35,467 bases of DNA, taken from NCBI GenBank assembly GCA_015234525.1, contig JADGMX010000021.1, positions 122,516 to 157,982 on the forward strand. The letters are read 5' to 3'. The notes under the pieces were generated by a model, which was given only the letters and a program-made list of their open reading frames with translations, did no database searches and had not been told where the DNA came from. Origin of the DNA: Flavobacterium sp. GTDB lineage: Bacteria; Bacteroidota; Bacteroidia; Flavobacteriales; Flavobacteriaceae. Each line of letters begins with the position of its first letter. Within the stretch, counting starts at the first letter, position 1. Positions 7,046-15,847 of this stretch are shown in pieces. A program made the translations under genes and the position numbers.

Positions 7046-8395
7046 ATGTTTAAAAAAATACTAATCGCCAACAGAGGTGAAATTGCGCTACGCGTGATCA
7101 GAACCTGTCGCGAAATGGGAATCAAAACCGTTGCCGTTTATTCAACTGCCGACGCCGAAAGTCTCCACGTGAAATTTGCTGACGAAGCTGTTTGTATCGG
7201 TCCGCCGCCAAGCAACTTGTCGTACCTCAAGATGTCTAACATCATCGCGGCTGCCGAAATTACAAACGCTGACGCAATCCACCCGGGTTACGGCTTTCTT
7301 TCGGAAAATGCCAAATTCTCCAAGATCTGTCAGGAACACGGTATCAAATTTATCGGCGCTTCTCCGGAAATGATCGATAAAATGGGCGATAAAGCTTCGG
7401 CTAAAGCAACCATGAAAGCTGCCGGTGTACCTTGTGTTCCCGGATCCGACGGCATCCTCGAATCATTCGAAGAAGCAAAAAGACTGTCAGCAGAAATGGG
7501 CTACCCTGTCATGCTAAAGGCAACTGCCGGAGGTGGTGGTAAAGGAATGCGCGCCGTGTGGAAGGAAGATGATCTTCTTAAAGCTTGGGAAAGCGCTCGT
7601 CAGGAAGCTGGTGCAGCTTTTGGAAACGACGGAATGTATCTTGAAAAACTCATCGAAGAACCACGCCATATCGAGATTCAAATCGTTGGCGATGCTTACG
7701 GAAAAGCATGTCACCTTTCTGAGCGCGATTGCTCGGTTCAGCGTCGTCACCAAAAACTCACCGAAGAAACGCCGTCGCCTTTTATGACTGACGAACTTCG
7801 TGATGCCATGGGTGCCGCAGCGGTAAAAGCAGCTGAATTCATTCAGTATGAAGGTGCCGGAACTGTCGAATTCCTTGTCGATAAACACCGCAATTTCTAT
7901 TTCATGGAAATGAATACGCGTATTCAGGTCGAGCATCCAATCACCGAGCAGGTTATCGATTACGATCTGATCCGCGAGCAAATTATGGTTGCTGCCGGAA
8001 TTGCAATTTCTGGAAAAAATTACCTTCCTGAACTTCACTCAATCGAGTGCCGTATCAATGCCGAAGATCCGTACAACGATTTCCGTCCATCACCGGGCAA
8101 AATCACAACGCTACATGCGCCGGGAGGCCACGGAGTGCGTCTCGATACCCACGTTTACTCGGGATATACCATTCCGCCAAACTACGATTCGATGATCGCA
8201 AAGTTGATTACCACCGCGCAAACTCGTGAGGAAGCCATCAGCAAAATGAAACGTGCGCTGGATGAATTCTATATCGAAGGTGTTAAAACTACAATTCCAT
8301 TCCATCGCCAGCTTATGGACGATCCGGCTTATGTCGAGGGGAATTACACCACTAAATTCATGGAGACATTTAAAATGAACGATCCACAAGCATAA
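7046..8395 (+). CDS. accC: Biotin carboxylase subunit of acetyl-CoA carboxylase
   Basis: 449 residues, full length. It carboxylates the biotin of AccB using ATP and bicarbonate. Domains in order: N-terminal biotin carboxylase domain ([20 protein letters not shown], 2-21), the ATP-grasp domain with its glycine-rich loop ([12 protein letters not shown], 158-169), the [14 protein letters not shown] segment (around 290-303) with the catalytic arginine, and the C-terminal domain. [10 protein letters not shown] (79-88) is also typical. It is the last gene of fabH-accB-accC, closed by a terminator at 8403-8430. Short length and the absence of a fused biotinyl domain show it is the acetyl-CoA carboxylase type, not pyruvate carboxylase. 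Confidence 0.96.
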   Translation: MFKKILIANRGEIALRVIRTCREMGIKTVAVYSTADAESLHVKFADEAVCIGPPPSNLSYLKMSNIIAAAEITNADAIHPGYGFLSENAKFSKICQEHGIKFIGASPEMIDKMGDKASAKATMKAAGVPCVPGSDGILESFEEAKRLSAEMGYPVMLKATAGGGGKGMRAVWKEDDLLKAWESARQEAGAAFGNDGMYLEKLIEEPRHIEIQIVGDAYGKACHLSERDCSVQRRHQKLTEETPSPFMTDELRDAMGAAAVKAAEFIQYEGAGTVEFLVDKHRNFYFMEMNTRIQVEHPITEQVIDYDLIREQIMVAAGIAISGKNYLPELHSIECRINAEDPYNDFRPSPGKITTLHAPGGHGVRLDTHVYSGYTIPPNYDSMIAKLITTAQTREEAISKMKRALDEFYIEGVKTTIPFHRQLMDDPAYVEGNYTTKFMETFKMNDPQA

Positions 8396-8402
8396 TCACT
8401 GA

Positions 8403-8432
8403 AAACCTCGACGAAAGTTGTGGTTTTTTTTT
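8403..8432 (+). terminator. Terminator after accC
   Basis: AAACCTCGAC (8403-8412) pairs with GTTGTGGTTT (8417-8426) around a GAAA tetraloop, with one internal mismatch and one G-T pair, then a long T run. Confidence 0.85.
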
Positions 8433-8439
8433 AGAAGCT

Positions 8440-8516
8440 GTTTCCGGCTGTTCGCTCATATCTTTTTTACCAGCGCTATCGCGCTGTTAAAAAAGGATAA
8501 CCGCTGCCATCCGGGC
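8440..8516. repeat. Palindromic intergenic element, copy A
   Basis: The core is a 14-position inverted repeat: TTTTTTA-C-CAGCGC (8463-8476) against GCGCTG-T-TAAAAAA (8481-8494), 4-base loop, one mismatch. Outside it lie TATC (8459-8462) against GGAT (8495-8498) and self-complementary CCGG boxes (8444-8447, 8511-8514). The arms TCCGGCTGTTCGCTCATATC and AAGGATAACCGCTGCCATCC align with the arms of the element at 28291-28405, so this is a dispersed family and not a private terminator. It has no coding potential. Candidate roles: mobile mini-element (MITE-like), RNA-stabilising hairpin or protein-binding site. Confidence 0.7.
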
Positions 8517-8568
8517 TAGGGCTGAACCAAAAATTTCATCAGATGAATGACATTTGTGAAAAATTGCC

Positions 8569-8576
8569 TACTTTTC
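8569..8576 (+). promoter_or_regulatory. Possible -7 element for the secreted protein at 8602
   Basis: TACTTTTC is one mismatch from TAnnTTTG and would give a leader of about 25 bases. A TTTG lies only 12 bases upstream, shorter than usual, so the call is tentative. Confidence 0.3.
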
Positions 8577-8601
8577 AGCCTAACTTTTAAAACACTTGAT
8601 T

Positions 8602-9429
8602 ATGTTTAAAAATTACACTAAAATTTTGCGAACTCCAAAGGTGGCTGCGGCTTTTGCGCTGTTTGCTTTTGGTGCCGCTAATTCCCAGGTTGCAACATTT
8701 CCCTGGACAGAAACATTTGAAGACACATCGCCAACCAGAGAGTTGTGGACTCAAATTTACGAAGTCAACAACATGTCATGGACCTTCGCGACAGCGCCAT
8801 CAACCGGCGGTTCGGGTGTAACTGCCTATCAAGGTTCAAAAATGGCAAATTATCCCGCCACCTCGCACAATTTCGACAAGACAAAATTAGTAAGTCCGGT
8901 GCTTGATCTTAGCAATATGGCAACTGCGACGTTGAGCTTCCACTATCGTAATCCGCTTTGGAATCCGGATCAAAACTGGTTGCGTATCTTCTATCGAACG
9001 TCCGCCGAGTCGCCATGGGTTCAAATCAGCGAATTTCATTCGAATGTAGGCGCGTGGACCTCTTCTGGCAATATCGACCTTCCAACGCCAAGTGCAACCT
9101 ATCAGATTGCTGTAGAATGTGAGACAGACTACGGATATTCAACAACTGTCGATGCGCTTGTCATAGAAACAACGTCATTGTCAGTTGCAGAGAAAAATAC
9201 GTTAACTGCCCGATTCTATCCAAACCCTGCGTCTGATCGTGTATTCTTTTCAGCCAATGATGAAATCGGAACAATCGCAATTTACAATCAATTGGGTCAA
9301 AAGGTATCGGTTCAAAATCTCGGTTTAAACCACGGTTCAATCGATGTTTCACAGCTGGCTCCTGGATACTATATTCTGAAAGCAGACAGTCAAAAAGGAA
9401 CGTTTAGCTACAAATTGATCAAGAACTAG
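8602..9429 (+). CDS. Secreted protein with MAM/choice-of-anchor-like domain and T9SS type A sorting domain
   Basis: 275 residues from ATG 8602 (a TTG two codons earlier is unlikely). Signal peptide about 1-28 (ending FGAANSQ). Residues about 33-185 form a jelly-roll adhesin-type domain: FPWTETFEDTSP, a conserved STGGSGVTAYQGSKMANY stretch, LVSPVLDLSNM, LSFHYRNP and WLRIFYRT, as in MAM/cleaved-adhesin/choice-of-anchor J families. The last ~75 residues are a type IX secretion sorting domain (FYPNPASDRVFF ... IYNQLGQKV ... LAPGYYILKADSQKGTFSYKLIKN). It is expected to cross the outer membrane by T9SS and be released or lipid-anchored at the surface; the ligand is unknown. It is a single-gene unit with a strong terminator downstream. 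Confidence 0.85.
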   Translation: MFKNYTKILRTPKVAAAFALFAFGAANSQVATFPWTETFEDTSPTRELWTQIYEVNNMSWTFATAPSTGGSGVTAYQGSKMANYPATSHNFDKTKLVSPVLDLSNMATATLSFHYRNPLWNPDQNWLRIFYRTSAESPWVQISEFHSNVGAWTSSGNIDLPTPSATYQIAVECETDYGYSTTVDALVIETTSLSVAEKNTLTARFYPNPASDRVFFSANDEIGTIAIYNQLGQKVSVQNLGLNHGSIDVSQLAPGYYILKADSQKGTFSYKLIKN

Positions 9430-9444
9430 TAAATCAATCCAACA

Positions 9445-9482
9445 AAAACGCCCTCAAAAGTTAACTCTTGAGGGCGTTTTTT
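9445..9482. terminator. Strong bidirectional terminator between convergent genes
   Basis: AAAACGCCCTCAA (9445-9457) pairs perfectly with TTGAGGGCGTTTT (9468-9480). A T run follows on the plus strand and the A-rich flank gives T's on the minus strand, so it can end both the 8602-9429 transcript and the leftward 10161/9498 operon. Confidence 0.9.
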
Positions 9483-9497
9483 ATTTTTATGGTTGTT

Positions 9498-10148
9498 CTA
9501 GAAATTCAGCGGAATCGTAAACTGCGACCGGATAAAGTGGCCGGCCTGAACTCCGGGTTGCCATCGAGGCATATTCTTGAGCGTTTTAACCAGTTCTCTG
9601 TTTACTATTTCGCTACCGCCTGAAAGAACGTTAACAAGGTCAACGCGCCCATCGATATCAATCGTAATCTGAACCACGATGCGATCGCCTCTTCGCGGCA
9701 TTTTTCGCATCTTGCGACTTAAATACTTTGATATTGCCTCATTACCGCCGTAATTCATTGTCGGTAACTCGCTGAACTGAGTGTACCTTTTAAATATTTT
9801 ATCGCTTACCGGTTGACCGTCAAGGGTTTTTAGTGGATGCTCACGATCTTTAAAATTTAAAATCGCTTTTACGGTTTGAGCGTTATCAACAAAAACAAAA
9901 TTGGAATCTGCACTTTGTGTCGCAACAATTTTTCCATCGACGTAATAGTGTACCACCGCAAATTTGGAACTATCGGCAACCAAGCCAACTGCTCTTAGAT
10001 TTCCGCTATTGTCATAAATTTTCCAGGTGCCAACTTTTTGATTGTCGGCATTGATTTCGTTGATCTTTTCGTTTTTAAATTCAATAACGTCCTGAGACAC
10101 CATTCGAATGCTTGATATGATCAGCAGGAAAGTCAGAAATTTGGTCAT
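9498..10148 (-). CDS. Periplasmic protein with TonB C-terminal domain
   Basis: 216 residues. An N-terminal signal-like segment (MTKFLTFLLIISSIRMVSQD) is followed by a MORN/YwqK-like strip (KVGTWKIYDNSGNLRAVG, YYVDGKIVAT). The C-terminal ~65 residues have TonB C-terminal form: GDRIVVQITIDIDGRV, LSGGSEIVNRELVKTLKNMPRWQPG, RSQFTIPLNF. True TonB has an inner-membrane anchor plus a Pro-rich spacer, and neither is seen; so it is more likely a secreted or periplasmic TonB_C-type protein than an energy transducer. It is 12 bases downstream of the S9 peptidase gene, probably the same transcript, and ends at the shared terminator. The function is unknown. Confidence 0.75.
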   Translation of the reverse strand: MTKFLTFLLIISSIRMVSQDVIEFKNEKINEINADNQKVGTWKIYDNSGNLRAVGLVADSSKFAVVHYYVDGKIVATQSADSNFVFVDNAQTVKAILNFKDREHPLKTLDGQPVSDKIFKRYTQFSELPTMNYGGNEAISKYLSRKMRKMPRRGDRIVVQITIDIDGRVDLVNVLSGGSEIVNRELVKTLKNMPRWQPGVQAGHFIRSQFTIPLNF

Positions 10149-10160
10149 GGCTTACTTGTA

Positions 10161-12062
10161 TTAGAGTGTTTCTTGTAGCCACTTAAAAAATTCACGCTGC
10201 CACACCATCGCATTTTGCGGTTTTAAAATCCAGTGATTTTCATCAGGGAAATAAACGAATCTGCTCTTTATTCCTTGCAATTGCGCGGCCTGAAACGCTT
10301 CTTGACCTTGCCCGATCGGCACGCGGTAATCTTTTCCACCTTGGAAAATCAAAATCGGCGTATCCCACTTGTCAACATTGTTCTTAGGATTAAACTGGGC
10401 ATAAGTATTAACCGCCGCCGGATTGTTTTTCTCCCAATATGCGCCACCCGCGTCCCAGTTTGTAAAGAAAATCTCTTCAGTTGTTCCGTACATGCTTTCC
10501 AGGTTGAAAACGCCATTGTGCGAAATAAATGATTTAAAGCGCTTCCCGTGAATTCCCGCTAAGTAAAATACCGAATAGCCGCCATAACTTGCTCCAACGC
10601 AACCAAGTCTCGCTAGGTCAACATAGGGTTCATTTCCGATCTGGTCAACAGCCGCCAGATAATCTTCCATCACCTGTCCGCCCCAATCTTTACTAATCTG
10701 CTCATTCCATTCAACGCCAAAGCCCGGCATTCCGCGTCTGTTTGGCGCAATCACCACATATCCTTGAGCCGCCATCAATTGAAGATTCCATCTAAAAGAG
10801 TAGAACTGCGTCAAAGCCGACTGCGGTCCGCCCTGACAATACAATAATGTTGGATACTTTTTGGTTGGATCAAAGTTTGGCGGTAACACAACCCACACAA
10901 CCATCTGCTTGTTATCAGTCGTGGTAACCATTTTCTTCTCGATCTTGCTAAGCGCAATTGAATTGTACAGCGTATCATTCACGGAAGTGAGCTGCTTCCA
11001 GGACTTCTTTTTAAGATTATAGGTATAAAGCTCAGTTGCATGATTCATATCGGTCCGGGTCACCACAATCAAATCACCGGAAAATCCAACAATATCGTTC
11101 ACATCGAATACGCCGTTTGTGAGTTGGGTAATCTTTGCGGCAAAAGTTCCTTTCCCGGGAATCGCAGCTTGGAACAATTGCTTTGTCCCACCGATTGGCG
11201 CAGTGAAATATAATTTTTTACCATCATTGCTCCATTTAAATGAATCGACGGTACCATCCCAATTTGCGGTCAAATTATATTCTTTTCCACCAATCAGCAC
11301 CATGATATCGTTTTTGTCGGCTTCATAACCGTCGCGTTTCATTTGCAACCAGGTCAGATTTCCGCCTGGCGAGAACGAAGGTGCAGTATCATAACCCGGA
11401 TTATTTGGCGTGCGATTGGTCGTTTTACCCGTAGCAATGTCATATTGATATATGTCGGTATTTGTCGATTTGGCGTAATCTGTACCCGCTTTTTTCTTGG
11501 CTACATAGAGAATGCTTTTGCTATCCGGCGACCATACGTAATCTTCATCACCACCAAAAGGTTTTTGCGGAGAATCAAAAGGTTCATCTTTCAGGATATC
11601 CGTCCCGATAGATCCTTCGCGGTTTTCACGGTAAAAAACATGATTGAATTTCCCCTCGTTCCAGGTATCCCAATGCCTGTAGTTTAATCCGTTGTAAATT
11701 TGAACATCTGATTTGTCAAGTTCGGTATAAAAGTCTTTTCCATGTACATTTTCGACTTTTACTTCTTCGTGATAAACGATGTATTTTCCGTCCGGCGAAA
11801 TATTTTTATCGATTGTCAGGCCGTCGCTTGATTCGAGTTCGGTTGCCGTTCCGCCATTGGTAGGAATTGAATAGAACTTAGTGGTTGATTTGTTTTCTTC
11901 GACAGATGGATACGTAACCTTATAAAACGTCTTTTTTCCGTCTGATGACAATCCGATCGGTGATACTCTTCCAAGTTTCCACAGAAGTTCGGGCGTCATT
12001 ACATTCTGTGCGTTCATATTCATTCCAAATGTTACGATTGATAACAGCAGTAATTTTCTCAT
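10161..12062 (-). CDS. Secreted S9 family (prolyl oligopeptidase-type) serine peptidase
   Basis: 633 residues from ATG at 12060-12062. A start 11 codons earlier (12095) is possible, but the signal peptide MRKLLLLSIVTFGMNMNAQN begins at 12062. The N-terminal half (about 30-370) is a WD40/TolB-like beta-propeller with repeats such as SPDGKYIVY, SPDSKSILYV, SPGGNLTW and SNDGKKLYF. The C-terminal alpha/beta hydrolase domain carries the catalytic triad: Ser492 in GASYGGYS, Asp578 in GGKDYRVP and His610 in DENHWIL. NRRGMPGFG (about 440-450) is the typical S9 segment. It likely trims peptides in the periplasm after Pro or similar residues. The gene heads an operon with the TonB_C-type gene. Confidence 0.92.
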   Translation of the reverse strand: MRKLLLLSIVTFGMNMNAQNVMTPELLWKLGRVSPIGLSSDGKKTFYKVTYPSVEENKSTTKFYSIPTNGGTATELESSDGLTIDKNISPDGKYIVYHEEVKVENVHGKDFYTELDKSDVQIYNGLNYRHWDTWNEGKFNHVFYRENREGSIGTDILKDEPFDSPQKPFGGDEDYVWSPDSKSILYVAKKKAGTDYAKSTNTDIYQYDIATGKTTNRTPNNPGYDTAPSFSPGGNLTWLQMKRDGYEADKNDIMVLIGGKEYNLTANWDGTVDSFKWSNDGKKLYFTAPIGGTKQLFQAAIPGKGTFAAKITQLTNGVFDVNDIVGFSGDLIVVTRTDMNHATELYTYNLKKKSWKQLTSVNDTLYNSIALSKIEKKMVTTTDNKQMVVWVVLPPNFDPTKKYPTLLYCQGGPQSALTQFYSFRWNLQLMAAQGYVVIAPNRRGMPGFGVEWNEQISKDWGGQVMEDYLAAVDQIGNEPYVDLARLGCVGASYGGYSVFYLAGIHGKRFKSFISHNGVFNLESMYGTTEEIFFTNWDAGGAYWEKNNPAAVNTYAQFNPKNNVDKWDTPILIFQGGKDYRVPIGQGQEAFQAAQLQGIKSRFVYFPDENHWILKPQNAMVWQREFFKWLQETL

Positions 12063-12109
12063 GAAATCATTTTTTAAAGCGCCTAAAGTACACATTTTTC
12101 CACGAATAA

Positions 12110-12133
12110 AGCTACCCCGAAGTCGAAGTAGCT
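12110..12133 (-). terminator. Weak hairpin after the metalloprotease gene
   Basis: AGCTAC (12110-12115) and GTAGCT (12128-12133) form a 6 bp stem with extra CGA/TCG pairing inside. Read leftward it is followed by TTTATT, so it could end the 12157-15624 transcript. It sits directly before the S9 peptidase leader. Confidence 0.45.
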
Positions 12134-12156
12134 CTAGTAAATACGGATGTTTTCTG

Positions 12157-15100
12157 CTATTTCCGAATGAATTTCTTTGCGATCAGTTCGCCGTCAATGT
12201 CGAGTTGCAACACGAAAGTACCACTTTGTAAACCGCTTATATCAACGTATTCATTGTTAGTTTTCCCGTCGCTAACCAATTGGCCAAGCATATTTAAGAT
12301 TCTGTAGTTTGTGTCTTGAGTGATGCCACCCACATTGAGTTGATTCCCTTCAACCGGATTTGGAAACAGCGTGATTATCTGCTGGTCGTGATCTTCGTCA
12401 AAACGACCTGAGTTGACAATGTTTATCGAGTAATCTTCAACCTGACCTCGCGGAAATATCTCACAAGCGGATGGAATTCCGTTGTATTTCATCGAAACCC
12501 TCATTCTGGTTTTTCCAAGTTTTGCCGACGTTGGAATTGCGATCGAGCCTGAAACTGACGTTGCCGTTGAAGCTGCTTTAGAAAATACAAGCTCGCCCGA
12601 ATCCGTAAAATCGCCATCACCATTAAAATCGATAAACACCGCATAACCTTCTGCGTACTTTGTGCCTGGCCAATTTGGTGTGATCGAAATCGGGTAGTAT
12701 GACCCGCGACTCACATCTGTTGATGACGTGGTGTAATTGGTATATCCGGTGCCTCCAATCGAAAACATATTGATTGATCCAAAAACGACTTTAGAAATCG
12801 ACTCCTGACCTGCGCTGGTTGCTGTCGATGTGCAATAATTGGTAACCGTTTGATTCGGTAATGTTGTCACGTTAACTGTGTTGCTTGCCGCCGATAAGTT
12901 TTGAGCCGCATCCTTGGCTTTTACGGTAAATGCGTAAGTTGTGGATGCCGTCAATCCTGAAACGGTATAACTTGTTCCGCTCGAAAACCCGATATATGTG
13001 CCGTTGCGGTAAACGCTATATGTGGCAACACCTAAGTTATCAGTTGATGCATTCCAGCTCAGTTTCGTTCCGGTCGTTGTCGTTGCAGAAGCGGTCAATA
13101 AGGTGGGAGCAGATGGAGCAACTGTGTCATTGCCCAAGGTAGTTACCACAGCCGTATTGCTTGCCACCGATAAATTGCCAGCGGCATCTTTTGCTTTTAC
13201 CGTAAAATTATACGTTGTTGTCGGATTCAATCCGGTAACGGTATAAGTTGTCCCTGTTGCCGAAGCTACATAGGTTCCGTTTCGATAAACGCTATAAGTG
13301 GCAACGCCGATGTTGTCTGTCGAGCCGGTCCAATTGAGCGCGGTTTTATTCTGAGTTGTTCCACTTGCGGTCAGATTTGTAGGTTTAGAAGGAGCGGTCG
13401 AGTCGGGTCCACTCGAAAGAGTGGTAACCACAACCGAATTGCTGACCGCCGATAAGTTTTGAGCCGCATCTTTTGCCTTTACGGTAAATGTATAAGAAGT
13501 CGACGGCGATAAACCTGTAACTGTATAGGTTGTTCCTGTTGCCGATGTTATATAAGTTCCATTTCTATAAACGCTATAAGTTGCTACGCCGATATTATCG
13601 GTTGAAGCTGTCCAGGTAAGTTTTGTACTTGTCTGTGATGTGTTTGATGCAGCTAGGGAAGTTGGAGCACTTGGCGCTGTTGTATCGGCCTGGCTGCCGG
13701 TAATCGTGAAATTGGCATTCGAAACATCGAAAAAGACGTGATTCGTTCCCTTTATCATGATGCGGTTTGTGGTTCCGGGTTTATTCGGAATAACAACATT
13801 CTGCGTGCCGTCATTAGGAGTTGCTGCAAGTAATATTTGATAGGTTTGTCCGCCATCAGTGGAAAGTAATAGGTCAACTTTTGCACAATTAACGCCATTT
13901 CCTGTTGTTCCCGCAACAGACCATTTGATGGTTTGTGTCGATCCGCTCGCGAAAGTGACTGCGGTATTCGGACTCGTCACTGTAAACGGACCGGCTGATG
14001 CCGAAACTGTAATTTTTGTATCGTCGCTGTTATTTCCGCCGCCTCCCGACTTATTATCGCGAACCGTCAAGCGGAAATTATACGATCTCGCAACTGAAGA
14101 TAATGATTCGGCTAACACTTCTAGTCCGGCAGTTGTTGTCGCACCGTTTAAAACCGAACTCATCTGTGGAAAATATCTCGTCGCCGAACTTGATGGCGGA
14201 TACGATCTGAAATTTGGGCCTGTTGTTTTAGTCGCATTTGGGACAGTTGTCGTTGCCGAACCGTTATCCATTTGTTCCCAACAATAGGTGAGGTGATCTC
14301 CATTTGCGTCGGTTGCAGTTCCGGTTAGCATAAAAGGGGTGCCTTTCGGAATGGTGAAATCGGCGCCGGCGTTTACCACGGGAATTGCGTTGTTCGTTGG
14401 AGTTTTGATTGCGCAGGTCTTCGATTTAATATTATTTGTGACCTGCTGAATGCTGATTGCGTGAAAATACGAATCCGAATTACGCTGAATGTCTTTTGTG
14501 GTTATTCCGGCGTAACTCATGATTGTCGAGCCACTTCCGGGTTCCATCTGCGTTCCAGAGGTTTCGTTGTTATGCGAGAACGTGTGCGTTGCTCCAAGCT
14601 GATGACCAAGTTCGTGAGCTACATAATCAATGTCGAAATAATCGCCAGCCGGAATTCCGTTTGCCGGAGATGTAAATCCGCGACCTTTCATATTATTGAC
14701 GCATACGCAACCCAAACATCCGGCATTTCCACCACCACCTGATTTTCCGAATAAGTGACCAATGTCGTAATTCGATTCGCCGATTACAGTAGTTAAAGTC
14801 GATTGTACTTCAGAATTCCAGGCGCCCGCAGAACCTACCGAGCCGGTCGAATATGGATCTGTGGATGGGTTTGTGTAAATCACCGAATCACAACTGTTTA
14901 CCAACACCAGTCTCGTTGCAAAATCTCGTTCGAAAATCGCATTCACGCGAGTCAGCGTGCTATTTATCGCTGATAAGGCAAGCAATTTCGTGCCTCCAAA
15001 AAATGCAGTGTATTCGCCGGTAACGGAAACCGCAAGTCTAAAAGTCCGCAGATAAGAATCGTTTGCATTTCTAAACATAGGCGTAATTTCAGGCGTGCTT

Positions 15101-15624
15101 TCTTGAATCGTTCGACAATTCAAGGCAGGCATATCCCCCGAGCGTTCTGATCTGCGATAAATTACATATAGCGAATTGTCAGTGGAATACGGTTCGATAA
15201 ATTCGCTTGGCGTATTCGGTTTGGTCGTCATCGCGGTCAAGCCGAGGGGCGAAACACTGAAATGTACGGTTTTGGTCGGATCGTTAACATCCTGACCAAT
15301 ATAGGATTTGATTTCAGGATAGCGCGCGGCAAGATCTGATTCGAAATTTGAATTTTCAGATACCCGAAAGTTAGATACAGATCCGTCGGAACTTGGCAAC
15401 GAAATTATTTTTGACGATGTTCCAGCCGACCTTCTGGGAGCTAACTCGATTTGCTGTTGTAATAATTCAATGTCGAACGTAAAAAGTTTTGGATCGGAAA
15501 GAGATTTTTTATCGTCCAAAACCTGATGATGAAGCGACTTGCTTGCGGGTGTAAATGATGTTTTTTGGGCAAGCATCGAAACCGATAAAAGAAGGAATAG
15601 GAGAGCAGAAAATAATTTTGTCAT
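12157..15624 (-). CDS. Reprolysin-like zinc metalloprotease with FN3 repeats, GEVED and T9SS sorting domain
   Basis: 1155 residues from ATG at 15622-15624 (six codons inside the longer frame, where the signal peptide MTKLFSALLFLLLSVSMLAQ starts). Order: prodomain (about 25-190); metzincin catalytic domain with HELGHQLGATH, zinc ligands His337, His341 and His347, and Met-turn SIMSYAG; a Pro/Gly-rich beta region (about 425-645); three very similar fibronectin type III repeats (about 648-930); a GEVED domain (FIDFNGDGDF ... GQVEDYSINI, about 975-1080); and a T9SS type A domain (LFPNPVEGNQLNVGG ... ELIAKKFIRK). It is predicted to be secreted as a surface or extracellular protease; the FN3/GEVED part may bind polymer. 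A TATATTTG -7 element lies at 15658-15651. No operon partner. Confidence 0.93.
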   Translation of the reverse strand: MTKLFSALLFLLLSVSMLAQKTSFTPASKSLHHQVLDDKKSLSDPKLFTFDIELLQQQIELAPRRSAGTSSKIISLPSSDGSVSNFRVSENSNFESDLAARYPEIKSYIGQDVNDPTKTVHFSVSPLGLTAMTTKPNTPSEFIEPYSTDNSLYVIYRRSERSGDMPALNCRTIQESTPEITPMFRNANDSYLRTFRLAVSVTGEYTAFFGGTKLLALSAINSTLTRVNAIFERDFATRLVLVNSCDSVIYTNPSTDPYSTGSVGSAGAWNSEVQSTLTTVIGESNYDIGHLFGKSGGGGNAGCLGCVCVNNMKGRGFTSPANGIPAGDYFDIDYVAHELGHQLGATHTFSHNNETSGTQMEPGSGSTIMSYAGITTKDIQRNSDSYFHAISIQQVTNNIKSKTCAIKTPTNNAIPVVNAGADFTIPKGTPFMLTGTATDANGDHLTYCWEQMDNGSATTTVPNATKTTGPNFRSYPPSSSATRYFPQMSSVLNGATTTAGLEVLAESLSSVARSYNFRLTVRDNKSGGGGNNSDDTKITVSASAGPFTVTSPNTAVTFASGSTQTIKWSVAGTTGNGVNCAKVDLLLSTDGGQTYQILLAATPNDGTQNVVIPNKPGTTNRIMIKGTNHVFFDVSNANFTITGSQADTTAPSAPTSLAASNTSQTSTKLTWTASTDNIGVATYSVYRNGTYITSATGTTYTVTGLSPSTSYTFTVKAKDAAQNLSAVSNSVVVTTLSSGPDSTAPSKPTNLTASGTTQNKTALNWTGSTDNIGVATYSVYRNGTYVASATGTTYTVTGLNPTTTYNFTVKAKDAAGNLSVASNTAVVTTLGNDTVAPSAPTLLTASATTTTGTKLSWNASTDNLGVATYSVYRNGTYIGFSSGTSYTVSGLTASTTYAFTVKAKDAAQNLSAASNTVNVTTLPNQTVTNYCTSTATSAGQESISKVVFGSINMFSIGGTGYTNYTTSSTDVSRGSYYPISITPNWPGTKYAEGYAVFIDFNGDGDFTDSGELVFSKAASTATSVSGSIAIPTSAKLGKTRMRVSMKYNGIPSACEIFPRGQVEDYSINIVNSGRFDEDHDQQIITLFPNPVEGNQLNVGGITQDTNYRILNMLGQLVSDGKTNNEYVDISGLQSGTFVLQLDIDGELIAKKFIRK
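12850..13690 (-). repeat. Three tandem FN3 repeats inside the metalloprotease gene
   Basis: Three units of about 280 bases encode nearly the same fibronectin type III domain. Shared blocks are STDNIGVATYSVYRNGTY (S-T-D-N-L in unit 3) and FTVKAKDAA-x-NLS. The blocks also match closely at DNA level, pointing to recent internal duplication or homogenisation. Confidence 0.8.
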
Positions 15625-15650
15625 GTGGCAAAGTTGTGTCAAAGGGATGC

Positions 15651-15658
15651 CAAATATA
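15651..15658 (-). promoter_or_regulatory. -7 element of the metalloprotease promoter
   Basis: Minus-strand TATATTTG matches TAnnTTTG exactly and leaves a leader of about 20 bases to the ATG at 15624. No clear -33 TTG was found. Confidence 0.45.
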
Positions 15659-15822
15659 ATTATATAAATTTCACATTATCGACGATCGACACATTTATTC
15701 TGCTAAAAGTCAGCAATTTAATGTAATCTGTAATCGGTTTCTTATTTCTTGAAAATTTTGGTCAGATTTGTTTTATAGTTGCAGCGCGTCATTTTTAAAC
15801 AGTATCGCATTTTTAAAAAAGG

Positions 15823-15830
15823 TATTTTTG
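15823..15830 (+). promoter_or_regulatory. -7 element of the mtgA promoter
   Basis: TATTTTTG matches the -7 consensus exactly; the ATG follows at 15848, giving a leader of only about ten bases. Confidence 0.4.
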
Positions 15831-15847
15831 TTTATCAAATTGGAGAC

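Noticed and set aside
7514..8038. Long minus-strand frame inside accC
   Set aside because: It is antisense to the strongly conserved biotin carboxylase and has no recognisable protein features.
13859..14287. Plus-strand frame of 142 codons inside the metalloprotease
   Set aside because: Antisense shadow of the protease coding sequence; low-complexity Val/Pro/Ser content.
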